From the NCBI GenBank assembly GCA_003482455.1, contig DMYW01000021.1:4696-68695 (forward strand): DNA of 64,000 nt. Direction: 5' to 3'. This stretch comes from Rheinheimera sp. (GTDB lineage: Bacteria > Pseudomonadota > Gammaproteobacteria > Enterobacterales > Alteromonadaceae). The notes beneath the pieces are model-generated. The model was not told where the DNA came from. It worked only from the letters and a program-made list of their open reading frames with translations, and searched no databases. Every line of letters starts with the position of its first letter. Position 1 is the stretch's first letter. Below are positions 8,588 to 17,288 of the stretch, piece after piece. A program made the translations under genes and the position numbers.

Positions 8588-9144
8588 ACGACCGCCTCCG
8601 CTGCCACCACGTCCGCAAACTCATCCGAATGCAGCCAGGCCGCTTGTTTGGGGGCGCGTTTGGTCACTGACCATTCGTCCAACATGGCCCATTTCACCGC
8701 GTCCAGTTGCTCCAGCATCTTGGGTGTTGCGGTGACACACGTCAGTTCAACGCGATGGCCGTTGGGGTCAAAGAAATAAATCGATTTGATAATTTCATGG
8801 TTGGTTGGCCCGACAATCGCGATGCCACGCGCTTCCAATTCAGCTTTGGCCGCGAGCAGCGCCGCTTCGTCTTTGACTTGCAGCGCTATATGTTGCACCC
8901 ACTCGGGCGTATTGAGGTCACGGCCCATCTCGGGTGAATTAGGCAGTTCAAAAAACGCCAAAATATTGCCGTTGCCAGCATCTAAAAACACATGCATGTA
9001 AGGATCTGGCGCCTTGGTCGATGGCACCCGATCTTCGGCAATCGCCAACATAAACGGCATGTTCAGCACTTCGTGGTAGAACAGCACCGTTTGTTTGGCG
9101 TCTTTGCAGCGGTACGCCACGTGGTGAATTTGTTCAATCTTCAT
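8584..9144 (-). CDS. VOC (glyoxalase/bleomycin-resistance fold) family protein
   Basis: A 186-aa protein with a betaalphabetabetabeta vicinal-oxygen-chelate pattern. It has IHHVAY at residues 6-11, WVQHIALQV in the middle and FFDPNGHRVELT near residue 130, giving candidate metal ligands from two His and a Glu. It is translationally coupled to HPPD upstream and phhA downstream (four-base overlaps on both sides), so it very likely serves aromatic amino acid catabolism. The exact reaction is unknown; it could be an isomerase, a dioxygenase-like enzyme or a detoxification step. The last 40 residues are an extension after the VOC fold. Confidence 0.8.
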   Translation of the reverse strand: MKIEQIHHVAYRCKDAKQTVLFYHEVLNMPFMLAIAEDRVPSTKAPDPYMHVFLDAGNGNILAFFELPNSPEMGRDLNTPEWVQHIALQVKDEAALLAAKAELEARGIAIVGPTNHEIIKSIYFFDPNGHRVELTCVTATPKMLEQLDAVKWAMLDEWSVTKRAPKQAAWLHSDEFADVVAAEAVV

Positions 9145-10175
9145 AACACGCCCCGCTTTTGTTGGTCGCGTTCAATCGATTCAAACAAGGCTTGGAAGTT
9201 GCCTTCGCCAAAACCTAAGTTATTCACGCGTTGGATAATTTCGACAAAAATCGGCCCGAATAAATTCTTGGTGAAGATTTGCAGCAAATAACTTTGTTCA
9301 TCGCCGTCGACCAATACTTGGTGATCTTTGATGCGTTGTTTGCATTCTTTGACATGCGGCACGCGGTCAAACACTTGCTCATAGTAGTTGTCGTGAATAT
9401 CCAAGGTGTCGATGACGCTGTGGTCCAGCTTATCCAGCGACGCCAAAATATCGTCGGTCAAAAACGCGATATGTTGCACGCCAGGGCCCTGGTAATCGCG
9501 CAAAAATTCATCGATTTGGTTGCGGTCATCGCCTTTGCCTTCGTTGATCGGAATGCAGAAGCTGCCATCCGGTGAGCGCAGCGCATACGACAGCAGCGCC
9601 GTTTGTTGGCCCTTGATGTCGAAATAACGCACTTCGGTAAAGCCAAACACGTTTTTGTAAAAATCAGCCCATTGATGCATGGTGCCTTTGACCACGTTGT
9701 TGGTCAGATGGTCGATGCAGGTAAAGCCCAGATCTTCGACGATCATCGGCTCGTCATGCAGTTCAAAGTCCGTCAAATAGATCGAATCCGTGGCGCTGTA
9801 GCGGTCGATAAAATAAATCAGGCTGTCGCCGATGCCGTAGATGGCCGGGTATGGCAAGTCGGTGCTTGCTGGGTCGGCACCACGCGCACCACGCTCGATG
9901 GCGATACGCCGCGCTTCAACAGCGTTGTCGACGCGCCAGCCCATCGAACAAATGGCTGGGCCGTGTTGCTTGGCAAATTCTGCCGAAAAGCCCGTGCGCT
10001 CGCGGTTTAACAAAAAGTGGATGTCGTGTTGGTTGTAATAATCGATGGCTTTGCCTTTGAATTGACGAGTTTTCGAAAAGCCAAAGGCTTTAAACACTTG
10101 CGCCATGTAGTCGGTATCGGCCGAAGCAAATTCGGTAAATTCGATGCCGCGCAGGCCTAAATAATTCTGAGTCAT
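9141..10175 (-). CDS. hppD: 4-hydroxyphenylpyruvate dioxygenase
   Basis: A 344-aa Fe(II) enzyme converting 4-hydroxyphenylpyruvate to homogentisate in tyrosine breakdown. The two-domain VOC fold carries the 2-His-1-Glu iron site in the C-terminal half: His156 (IDHLTNN), His235 (VQHIAF) and Glu312 (FVEIIQR). The ATG at 10175 is chosen because GGAG lies seven bases upstream and the family N-terminus starts there; an in-frame extension to 10223 lacks a ribosome site. First gene of the hppD-VOC-phhA operon. Homogentisate dioxygenase and the later enzymes are not in the window. Homogentisate accumulation can give pyomelanin. Confidence 0.93.
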   Translation of the reverse strand: MTQNYLGLRGIEFTEFASADTDYMAQVFKAFGFSKTRQFKGKAIDYYNQHDIHFLLNRERTGFSAEFAKQHGPAICSMGWRVDNAVEARRIAIERGARGADPASTDLPYPAIYGIGDSLIYFIDRYSATDSIYLTDFELHDEPMIVEDLGFTCIDHLTNNVVKGTMHQWADFYKNVFGFTEVRYFDIKGQQTALLSYALRSPDGSFCIPINEGKGDDRNQIDEFLRDYQGPGVQHIAFLTDDILASLDKLDHSVIDTLDIHDNYYEQVFDRVPHVKECKQRIKDHQVLVDGDEQSYLLQIFTKNLFGPIFVEIIQRVNNLGFGEGNFQALFESIERDQQKRGVL

Positions 10176-10678
10176 GATAGCTCCGCAAACGTTATCAGGT
10201 TGTAAATTGAATGACCTGATCACCTTAACGAGCCGCCACCGCCCTTTGTTTGATCCATATCAAACCAGCCCGGCGCGGCGCGGAATTGCTATTTGCGGCG
10301 GTGTACAAAAACCATGACAGCATCTGTACAGCACTTCACAGTTAATACATAAATATCAATGAGATAGATAATATTACACCACAGGTCTGGCCTGACATCA
10401 CAGCTGCAAAAGTTGGTGTAAAGCGGCCAGTGGCGACTATGTTCAGCGCACTGGATGACTCGTCGTTCGGCTGCCGCGCTGTGGAGGTGTTGGCCTTGTG
10501 GTCAGCATTCCCGTGCTAGAGATTACCGTTTGCAGAGCAGGCATGTTGCAGACGTTGCAGGTAACAGAATGTCTGCGAATAACAATATGTGGGTTACAGG
10601 GTGTGCAGGTTGCATAGTATGCCGCCAGCGGAAGAGCTGCGACGAGCTTGCAAGCCGGCTCAATAAAAATGCCGCGCC
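10176..10678. other. non-coding region carrying the hppD promoter
   Basis: About 500 bases upstream of the Phe/Tyr operon. Two TGTACA words lie about 35 bases apart near 10301-10355, and an AT-rich stretch follows (10345-10380). I find no full TyrR/PhhR box (TGTAAA-N6-TTTACA). A short Arg/Cys-rich plus-strand frame near 10455-10682 has no coding character. Confidence 0.4.
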
Positions 10679-11443
10679 TTAATTCGGGATCACTTTGGGG
10701 GTAGATTTGCGGTAACGCTCAACAATTTGCGCGAATTCGCCGCTGTTTTTCAGTTGTTCTAAGGCTTGTTGCAATCGCTGTTGCACGTCGGGTGCCACCT
10801 GCAAATTTAGCGCTAAGTAGTTATTGCCAAGGTCTTTCAGTTCAAGCACTTGCTCCACATCAGCCATAGTCGCTTTATGCGGGGCCAACCACGCCGGCAT
10901 CACGATTTCGCTGCCGATCACCAGATCGACTTTCCCTTTTAAAAACATTTCCATCGGCGCACTTTTGGTCGGAAAATCGAGCAAGTTTTTGCCGAGGACA
11001 AAACCTTGTTCTTGCAACAACTCTTGGTAGACATCGCCATGCGCCACGGCGATGCCGAATTTCTTGGCTTGTTCCAGCGAGCTGAACTGCACGTCCGGGC
11101 GTTTTTTCAGCCGATACAAAAAGCTATGCGAGGATGCCAAGGGCCCAACCCATTGAAACAGCGGGGCGCGTTTGCGGGTTTTTACAATCGAAAACAAACC
11201 ACCCAGCGGGTCTTTTTGGGCATTTTCCATCGCTCGCAGCCATGGGTAAAAGCGGATGTCGCAATGCACCTGCGCGATCTCGCACATTCGCAGAGTGATG
11301 TCGGTGTTGATGCCTTTGGCTTGGCCGTCGACTTCGTAGGAATAAGGCGGGAAATGTTCCGTGTACAAATGCAACACGGTCTCGACTGCGGATGCAGGCC
11401 AGCTCAGGCAACAGCAAATGCCGAACAACCAGGCTCGTGCCAC
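10679..11443 (-). CDS. periplasmic solute-binding protein, SBP_bac_3 type
   Basis: A 254-aa protein with a signal peptide (cleavage near ASAVE, about residue 19), followed by a family-3 extracellular solute-binding fold (YTEHFPPYSYEVDGQAKGI, then DLVIGSEI in the second lobe). The start is a GTG with AAGGAG six bases before it. No ABC permease or ATPase genes adjoin. In this lineage such orphan proteins are common and often bind amino acids or act as sensors, so the ligand is unknown. A homologue of the same class lies at 16426-17211. Confidence 0.8.
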   Translation of the reverse strand: MARAWLFGICCCLSWPASAVETVLHLYTEHFPPYSYEVDGQAKGINTDITLRMCEIAQVHCDIRFYPWLRAMENAQKDPLGGLFSIVKTRKRAPLFQWVGPLASSHSFLYRLKKRPDVQFSSLEQAKKFGIAVAHGDVYQELLQEQGFVLGKNLLDFPTKSAPMEMFLKGKVDLVIGSEIVMPAWLAPHKATMADVEQVLELKDLGNNYLALNLQVAPDVQQRLQQALEQLKNSGEFAQIVERYRKSTPKVIPN

Positions 11444-11765
11444 AGTCGACTCCTTACTTTATCGGTTTAGCGCATATTGCCAGTATGCTTGGGTATCGGC
11501 AAGCGGTACAAATTCTGAACGCAAGTCAACATCAGCAATTGCTGATAAATTAAACAAAGGTGCACAATGTACCCACTAACCGCGGCGTAGCCACCAATTA
11601 CCTCAAAAGCTAAAAAAGGACTTGCACTAACCCGCCCCTGCAAGGTTTTATAGAGTCACTAGGGCCCGTGACGGCGATAACGCCGCGCTGCATATAAAAA
11701 TTAAATCAGCTCTAGCACACATTTCGACGCTGGACCGAGCGTTGTTTTGACAACAGGAGTTTGAC
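11444..11765. other. non-coding gap, promoter region of the DUF1080-GMC operon
   Basis: About 320 bases between divergently read genes. It contains a small CGGCG/CGCCG hairpin near 11672-11685 and an AT-rich TATAAAAATTAAAT near 11693, which could be a -10 region. No coding frame or RNA gene is seen. Confidence 0.35.
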
Positions 11766-12455
11766 GTGAAGCCACTTCACTTTGTGCGTGCCCTGACACT
11801 TGTGGGAGGGGGATGCCTCACCCTTTCGGTCAGTGCTGCGCCTTGGCAATCTTTATTCGACGCCACTACCACCAATTCAGTCTTCCAACACTGGCGCACC
11901 TATCAACAGCAGACTGTCCATCCAGCTTGGCAAGTCAAGCAAGACGCCTTGTGTTTAAGCAAAGCCGGTGGTGGTGATTTAATTTCCAAACTGTCTTTTC
12001 AACACTTTGAACTCGAACTGCAATGGAACATCGAACCCGGCGGTAACAGCGGTATTTTTATTTTGGCCGATGAAAGCGCCGAGCATATTTATGCCAAAGC
12101 CCCCGAGATCCAAATTCTGGATAACGAGCGCCACAAAGACAACAAATTGGCCAGCCATCGCAGCGGTTCTTTGTATGACATGATTGCCTCGCCAGACAGC
12201 TCACATAAAGTGGCTGGTCAATGGAATCAAGTGCGGATTGTTTTGAACAACAAACACTTACAGGTATGGCAAAACGGCGTCGCCACCGCCGACGTGGTGC
12301 TTGGCAGCGCCGAGTGGCAACGCCTACTCGCTAGCAGCAAATTCGCCAACTGGCCGGGTTTTGGCAGCTTAGACAAAGGCCACATTGGCCTGCAGGATCA
12401 TGGCGATCCGGTGTGCTTTAAAAACATTCGTATTCGGGAGTTACGCCATGACTAA
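11766..12455 (+). CDS. DUF1080 (3-keto-disaccharide hydrolase-like) secreted protein
   Basis: A 229-aa protein starting with GTG, with AGGAG six bases upstream. A signal peptide ends near SVSAAPW (about residue 24), and the rest is a single DUF1080 lectin-like jelly roll. The family segments are visible: WNIEPGGNSGIFIL, EIQILDNERH, and a C-terminal GHIGLQDHGDPVCFKNIRI. Members of this family hydrolyse or eliminate 3-keto-glycosides. Its end overlaps the GMC dehydrogenase start by eight bases. The operon implies that the partner oxidises a glycoside at C3 and this protein cleaves the product in the periplasm. That is inference from family and context. Confidence 0.85.
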   Translation: MKPLHFVRALTLVGGGCLTLSVSAAPWQSLFDATTTNSVFQHWRTYQQQTVHPAWQVKQDALCLSKAGGGDLISKLSFQHFELELQWNIEPGGNSGIFILADESAEHIYAKAPEIQILDNERHKDNKLASHRSGSLYDMIASPDSSHKVAGQWNQVRIVLNNKHLQVWQNGVATADVVLGSAEWQRLLASSKFANWPGFGSLDKGHIGLQDHGDPVCFKNIRIRELRHD

Positions 12456-14154
12456 CCCAGTGCATAAAGTGATTGTGGTCGGCTCAGGCGCCGGTGGCGC
12501 GATGGCGGCCTATGAATTAACCCGCCAAGGTGTTCCCGTGCTGCTGCTTGAAGCCGGTCGCGACTACGACCCGAAAACTGAAACGCCGATGTTCAAATTA
12601 CAAGCCGACGCGCCGCTGATGGGCGCTGGCACCATCGATAAAGATTTTGGTTATTACGACGCCACCGTCGATGGCGGCTGGACCGTGCCCAACGAGCCCT
12701 ATACCAGCGCAGAAGGGACTGAGTTTAAATGGTGGCGAGCGCGGATGCTCGGCGGTCGCACCAATCATTGGGGCCGCTACGCCTTGCGCTTTTCCGAGCA
12801 TGATTTTAAAGGCAAAAGCCGTGATGGGTTAGGCGCGGATTGGCCGTTTGAGTACCAAGAACTGGCCCCTTGGTACGACAAAACCGAAACCTTGGTCGGC
12901 GTTTGTGGCACCAACACCGGCCTTGACGATATGCCGCCCTCGCCAGAAGGCGTGTTACAGCCACCACCAACGCCACGGGTGCCGGAATTACTCATCGCCG
13001 CTGCGGCGAAAAAACTCGGTATTCCAGCCGTGCCAATGCATCGCGCTGTGTTAACCCAGCCAAAAGACAATCGCGCCGCCTGTTTTTATGCCACGCCATG
13101 TGGCCACGGCTGCTCGATTGGCGCGGCATTTCAAACCACCACCTCGCTGATCCCAATGGCCAAAGCCACCGGTTTACTGACGGTGCTGACCAACGCCATG
13201 GTGCGCGAAGTCACCACCGACGATAAAGGCCAAGTGACTGGGTTGGTGTATGTCGATAAAACCAGCGGCAAAGACGTGACACTTGTAAGCGACGTGGTGA
13301 TTCTGGCTGCCAGCGCCTGCGAATCGGCGCGCATTTTATTAAATTCCAAATCGGCCAAGCACCCTAATGGCCTGGCCAATTCTAGCGGTCAGGTCGGGCG
13401 CAATCTTATGGACTCGACCGGCGCCAATTTAGGTGCCGTGGTGCCAGGCTTGAAAGGCCGGCCGCGTTACAACGAAGACGGTCACACCGCCAACCATTTG
13501 TTTATTCCGTGGTGGGGCCATCAAGCGCAAGCCAAAGGCGAGCTGGATTTCCCGCGCGGTTATCATTTAGAACTGGGTGGCCGTTTTAGCGAGCCAGGCG
13601 CTGGTTTTGGCGGCAAACTACAAGGCTTTGGCGCGGACTTACGCAACCAGGTAGAACAAAACTACGGCTCGTATGTCGGTTTTGCACTGCGTGGTGAAAT
13701 GGTACCGAACGAGCATTGCTACATGGACATCGACCCCGAGGTCAAAGACAAATGGGGCATTCCGGTAGCGCGGTTTCATTGGCAATGGTCCGAGCATGAA
13801 CTGAAACAAGTGGCGCATGGCCTTCGCACCATCAAGGCCATCTTAGAAACCATGGGCGCCACCGTGGCCGAATTGCCCAAACCGGAAGACGCCATTTTAA
13901 AAGGCGGCGAGATCATCCATGAAGTCGGTAGCACCCGGATGGGCGCAGATCCGAAACAATCGGTGACCAACCAATGGGGCCAAAGCTGGGATTGTCCGAA
14001 TTTGTTTGTGATGGACGGCGGCGTGTTTGCCTCCAACCCGCACAAAAACTGCACCTTGACCATTATGACGCTGGCGATGCGTAACAGCGATTATCTGGCC
14101 AAGCAACTAAAAGCTGGCGCCTTGTCAGCGCAGCGCAAAGGAGTTGCCGCATGA
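12448..14154 (+). CDS. GMC-family FAD dehydrogenase with Cys cluster, glucoside 3-dehydrogenase-like large subunit
   Basis: A 568-aa flavoprotein. The FAD dinucleotide motif GSGAGG lies at residues 12-17 and the C-terminal GMC signature GSTRMG is followed by NPHKNCTLTI with the active-site His. Cys212, Cys218 and Cys222 form a CxxxxxCxxxC cluster (CFYATPCGHGC), as in the three-subunit glucose/fructose/glucoside dehydrogenases that hold a [3Fe-4S] centre. There is no signal peptide, so it is probably carried out folded by the Tat-signal small subunit encoded next. The ATG at 12448 overlaps the DUF1080 gene. The cytochrome c subunit usual in these complexes is not adjacent. C3 specificity is inferred from the DUF1080 partner. 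Confidence 0.87.
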   Translation: MTNPVHKVIVVGSGAGGAMAAYELTRQGVPVLLLEAGRDYDPKTETPMFKLQADAPLMGAGTIDKDFGYYDATVDGGWTVPNEPYTSAEGTEFKWWRARMLGGRTNHWGRYALRFSEHDFKGKSRDGLGADWPFEYQELAPWYDKTETLVGVCGTNTGLDDMPPSPEGVLQPPPTPRVPELLIAAAAKKLGIPAVPMHRAVLTQPKDNRAACFYATPCGHGCSIGAAFQTTTSLIPMAKATGLLTVLTNAMVREVTTDDKGQVTGLVYVDKTSGKDVTLVSDVVILAASACESARILLNSKSAKHPNGLANSSGQVGRNLMDSTGANLGAVVPGLKGRPRYNEDGHTANHLFIPWWGHQAQAKGELDFPRGYHLELGGRFSEPGAGFGGKLQGFGADLRNQVEQNYGSYVGFALRGEMVPNEHCYMDIDPEVKDKWGIPVARFHWQWSEHELKQVAHGLRTIKAILETMGATVAELPKPEDAILKGGEIIHEVGSTRMGADPKQSVTNQWGQSWDCPNLFVMDGGVFASNPHKNCTLTIMTLAMRNSDYLAKQLKAGALSAQRKGVAA

Positions 14155-14915
14155 CACAGTCGCCTTTGTATCAAAGCCAATTAACGCGGCGCGAATCGCT
14201 GAAATTGTTTGCGGCGCTGGCTGCCTCGACCTTGTTGCCAGCGTGTGATAGCCCAAGTCAATCCGCAGCGACAAATTCAGCAGCCAGTGCGGCGCCAAGT
14301 GCAGCGACCGGCAAGGCGGCAGCGCCATGGCCGCGCATCAAGGTAGCCGCCATCACCGCGCCAGGCTATGGCAAAGACCCGAGCATGTTAATGCCGCCAC
14401 CCTCGCCTTGGCCTTTGACCCTGTCGCAAAGCGAGCTGGATAAAGTAGCAGTGCTGGCCGATTTAATTCTGCCCGCCAGCAACACAGCGCCGGCGGCAAC
14501 GGCGCGCAAAGTACCGGAAGTGATCAATGAATGGGTCAGCGCACCGTACGAGCAGCAGCAAGCCGATCGCAGTGATCTGTTGTGCTTATTCAAATGGCTG
14601 GATGACGAGTCGCACCAACGCGGCGCGGCCAGCGGTTTTATCAAGGCCGACAGCGCGCTGCACCACGCCATCTTAACCGATATCGCTTTTGATGAAGTGG
14701 CCGCAGGCTATGAAGCGCCTGCAGCGGCGTTTGCACGGCTACGTAGCCTAGTAGTCGCCGCCTATTACGCCACGCCTGAAGGCCATAAAGAAGTCGGTTA
14801 TTTGGGCAACACGGCGATTGCTGGTGACTATCCGGGGCCGTCTCCTGAAGCTAAAGCGCATTTGACGCAGGTGCTGTCACAGCTGGGGCTGACGGAGTTT
14901 GCGTACCAGGGCTAA
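14151..14915 (+). CDS. gluconate 2-dehydrogenase subunit 3-like small subunit, Tat lipoprotein signal
   Basis: A 254-aa protein whose N-terminus combines a twin-arginine motif (TRRESLKLF) with a lipobox-like LLPAC near residue 34 and an Ala/Ser-rich linker. The C-terminal part matches subunit 3 of membrane-bound gluconate/glucoside dehydrogenases (LADLILPASNTAPAA, then YYATPEGHKEVGY). This subunit is thought to help flavin insertion into, and export of, the signal-less large subunit. It overlaps the GMC gene by four bases (ATGA), so stoichiometric coupled expression is likely. The complex would sit on the periplasmic face of the inner membrane. Confidence 0.85.
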   Translation: MTQSPLYQSQLTRRESLKLFAALAASTLLPACDSPSQSAATNSAASAAPSAATGKAAAPWPRIKVAAITAPGYGKDPSMLMPPPSPWPLTLSQSELDKVAVLADLILPASNTAPAATARKVPEVINEWVSAPYEQQQADRSDLLCLFKWLDDESHQRGAASGFIKADSALHHAILTDIAFDEVAAGYEAPAAAFARLRSLVVAAYYATPEGHKEVGYLGNTAIAGDYPGPSPEAKAHLTQVLSQLGLTEFAYQG

Positions 14916-15101
14916 TTCAAACAGCGGTGTGCAGGGAGTGCCTGCCACCGCTTGCTGTCAGCGCTCACCGGATCGCCATCAACCAGTGCCCCTCGGCGTT
15001 CGCTAGCCTGCGAATTTGCAAAGCTTTTCCATCAAACACTATGTAATCCAACAAAGCCGTACCGACGTATCCAGAGGAAATCAACCGGTGCGGACTCTGC
15101 C

Positions 15102-15404
15102 ATGAAAAAACCTTTATCGACGCTTGAACAGTATTTTGAATTCGATGCGGTGGTGATCCATTCGCTGGACATGTGTTTGTACCAAGCCAGTGTGCGCTTA
15201 GATGGTCAAGAGATTTGGGTGGCGACTGAACAAGGGCAACTTCTAAAAACCAACTCCTTGATTGGCATGCAAAAACAGCTGGCGAATCTCAAAACCAAGC
15301 AGTATTTGCTGCGCCAGCAAAGTGCCTATGACGAGATGGTCGGCGGCCCGAGTAAAATCGACAACACGTTAGAGATCCCGCTGACCGACCATCGCTTGTA
15401 TTAA
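15102..15404 (+). CDS. small DUF6482-like protein
   Basis: A 100-aa cytoplasmic protein, MKKPLSTLEQYF to the C-terminal DHRLY. The core (SLDMCLYQASVRLDGQEIW) resembles the small conserved DUF6482 proteins of gammaproteobacteria, function unknown. The start is weakly supported because the nearest purine-rich AGAGGA is about 20 bases upstream. Its stop codon directly abuts the GGDEF remnant, which lies in another frame, so this gene may sit at a deletion or insertion junction. Confidence 0.6.
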   Translation: MKKPLSTLEQYFEFDAVVIHSLDMCLYQASVRLDGQEIWVATEQGQLLKTNSLIGMQKQLANLKTKQYLLRQQSAYDEMVGGPSKIDNTLEIPLTDHRLY

Positions 15405-15573
15405 GCATCGATTTTTTGAACAACCAGAGCTTAAGCTCAGCGCCAGTATTGGTGCGTTTGTCGTCAGTGCGCAGCAGCTGCATGACGCCACACTGGAGCA
15501 TTGTTTAGCGCGGGCCGATACGGCCTTGTATCAAGCAAAAGCCGCCGGCCGCGATCAACTGATGTATTGCTGA
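15403..15573 (+). pseudogene. truncated GGDEF (diguanylate cyclase) C-terminal remnant
   Basis: In the frame ending at the TGA of 15571-15573 the translation gives LKLSASIGAFVV, later CLARADTALYQAKAAGRDQ and LMYC. This is the hallmark end of a GGDEF domain: ASIG strand, RAD.ALY.AK..GRD helix, and a final strand. The GGDEF signature itself and all upstream parts are missing; the frame begins at the stop codon of the DUF6482-like gene. It is therefore a gene fossil left by a deletion or replacement, not a working cyclase. Confidence 0.8.
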
Positions 15574-15595
15574 CGTCTCGGTGCAGCAGCCGCGG

Positions 15596-16318
15596 TCAAA
15601 AATCCACTTTCAGCAGCAAATTCACATTGCTCTCGTTTGTCGGTAGCGCTGCACTGTCGGCGATGCCAAATTTATGCCGCCACCAGACATATTCAACACC
15701 TAGCCACACCGCATGTTTGCCTTGCCACAGCTCACTGAGCCGCCATTTGAATTGGGATGTCACGTTGACATTGGCATGCTGATCCGTGCTGCCGCTGGCC
15801 CAGTCGACAAAACCATCATACAAAAACTGCTGGCCGCCCCAGGTAAACGGTAAGCCCCACACCAGCGTTGCTTGCCAGTTATCGGCGATCTGCTCGTTGT
15901 CGCGTCGATACAGATTCAGCTGAGTGAATTTCATGCCGGGGACAGCTAAATCAAGCCCAACGCCATACAACAAATTGCTGCGTTGCGACGACATTTCCAC
16001 TTGCGTGGCCAGCAACAGGTCTTTGACCAGTGGCGTTGGGCTGTGCCAGCCCGCCAGTTTGCCAAAGCTCAATCGCGGCTGCCATTCGGCATAATTGCTG
16101 TGGCTACCATCGCGCATCTTCATATGATCGAGGAAAAAAAAGCTGTCGCCCCAATCACGCGCCATTGCATGCTCAAAGGTCAGCACTTGCCGCGACGGCT
16201 CGCCAATGCGGTAATTGTCGCCCTTTAAATAGGTGACTCGTGCTTCTTGCCAATCGGCGGCGTGCAAGGAGCCGGTCAGCAGTAGGCTGGCCAACGCCCA
16301 GCTGTGCAGTTGCGGCAT
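15596..16318 (-). CDS. Tsx/OmpK-like nucleoside-specific outer-membrane channel
   Basis: A 240-aa protein with a signal peptide (cleavage after SLHA, about residue 20) and a 12-strand-type beta-barrel pattern of alternating aromatic strands. It ends in a terminal Phe (LLLKVDF), the outer-membrane assembly signal. The segment around LTFEHAMARDWGDSFFFLD is the best match to the Tsx channel family, which admits nucleosides and is also a phage receptor. It is divergent from a solute-binding protein gene; the shared gap contains a 9-bp inverted repeat. Substrate specificity is inferred from the family. Confidence 0.8.
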   Translation of the reverse strand: MPQLHSWALASLLLTGSLHAADWQEARVTYLKGDNYRIGEPSRQVLTFEHAMARDWGDSFFFLDHMKMRDGSHSNYAEWQPRLSFGKLAGWHSPTPLVKDLLLATQVEMSSQRSNLLYGVGLDLAVPGMKFTQLNLYRRDNEQIADNWQATLVWGLPFTWGGQQFLYDGFVDWASGSTDQHANVNVTSQFKWRLSELWQGKHAVWLGVEYVWWRHKFGIADSAALPTNESNVNLLLKVDF

Positions 16319-16355
16319 AGTGCTATCCCTTTATCGGTCAACTGTTGGCAGTATA

Positions 16356-16410
16356 GTCAGCTTTCCCTAGCTGTGTTTTTTGGCCGTTTATGCTATAGCT
16401 CAAAGCTGAC
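16356..16410. promoter_or_regulatory. inverted repeat in divergent promoter region
   Basis: GTCAGCTTT (16356-16364) and AAAGCTGAC (16402-16410) are perfect complements, 37 bases apart, in the gap between the Tsx-like gene and the solute-binding gene. A minus-strand -10, TATACT (complement of 16350-16355), lies beside the first arm. It could be a pair of operators or a hairpin in a leader. Confidence 0.35.
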
Positions 16411-16425
16411 GAGAAGGGAGCTGTG

Positions 16426-17211
16426 ATGTTCAAACGTCTGTTGGGAACAATAATGCTGCTGTGCGGCAGCGCCTGCGTGTGGGCGGAGGACGCCAAACCG
16501 CTGCGAGTATTGGTCGGTATGCACAAACCGCCGTATATCGACACGGAACGTGGCCAAGGGTATGAACTGGAGTTGTTGCGACTCGTTGCGCAGCAGATGC
16601 AACGCACGGTGGAGTTTAAACATGCGCCGAACCAGCGTCTGTTGGATTTACTGAAAAAAGGCGAAGGCGATATTGCCACGCTGCAAAGCAGTGCAGCCAG
16701 CGCAGTGACGGACCCGACACTGGTGTATGGCTGCTCTTATATTCGCTACCAAAATGTTGCGGTTACCTTGCATCGCAACCGGCTGCTCATCAAGCAAATC
16801 AATGATTTATCGGGGCTTTCGATCATGGCATTTCAAAATGCTGCCCGCCTGCTACCGCTGACATATCAAAAAACTATCCAAAACTCGCCGGATTATCGGG
16901 AAACCATCGAACAGCGCACGCAAGTCGAAATGCTGCAAAAAAACCGAGTGCAGGTGATCGTCCTCGATATCAATATTTTCCATTTTTACAATGATCTTTA
17001 CCCAGACGCAGCACCGACAGACATCCATCGGCTGTTTGCGCCCACTTTGTATCGCACGGCTTTTCAAGACGGCGCCTTGGCGCACCAATTCGACGAGGCA
17101 CTTTCCCGGGTGCAGCAATCACAAGCCTACAACGACTTGCAGCTGAAATACTTTAAACAACTCAACGAAGTCAGCCCGCCGCCCTGTCTGTCCACGGCCT
17201 GGTTGTATTGA
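16426..17211 (+). CDS. periplasmic solute-binding protein, SBP_bac_3 type
   Basis: A 261-aa secreted protein: signal peptide to about residue 20 (ACVWAEDAKP), then a family-3 solute-binding fold (VLVGMHKPPYIDTERGQGYELELL, GEGDIATLQ). The ATG at 16426 has GGGAG five bases upstream and is preferred to the GTG one codon earlier. No transporter genes adjoin. It is divergent from the Tsx-like porin, so the two could share a signal or substrate; that is speculative. Ligand unknown. Confidence 0.78.
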   Translation: MFKRLLGTIMLLCGSACVWAEDAKPLRVLVGMHKPPYIDTERGQGYELELLRLVAQQMQRTVEFKHAPNQRLLDLLKKGEGDIATLQSSAASAVTDPTLVYGCSYIRYQNVAVTLHRNRLLIKQINDLSGLSIMAFQNAARLLPLTYQKTIQNSPDYRETIEQRTQVEMLQKNRVQVIVLDINIFHFYNDLYPDAAPTDIHRLFAPTLYRTAFQDGALAHQFDEALSRVQQSQAYNDLQLKYFKQLNEVSPPPCLSTAWLY

Positions 17212-17288
17212 TGACTGCCGCGACAACGCGCTGCGGTTAGCGCCTGCGGCTGGCCATCTTGCTTATCGCGGCGGCCGTTTTTTAACTC

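Noticed and set aside
10176..10678. TyrR/PhhR box before the HPPD operon
   Set aside because: A TGTAAA half-site occurs near the start but there is no matching TTTACA at the correct distance.
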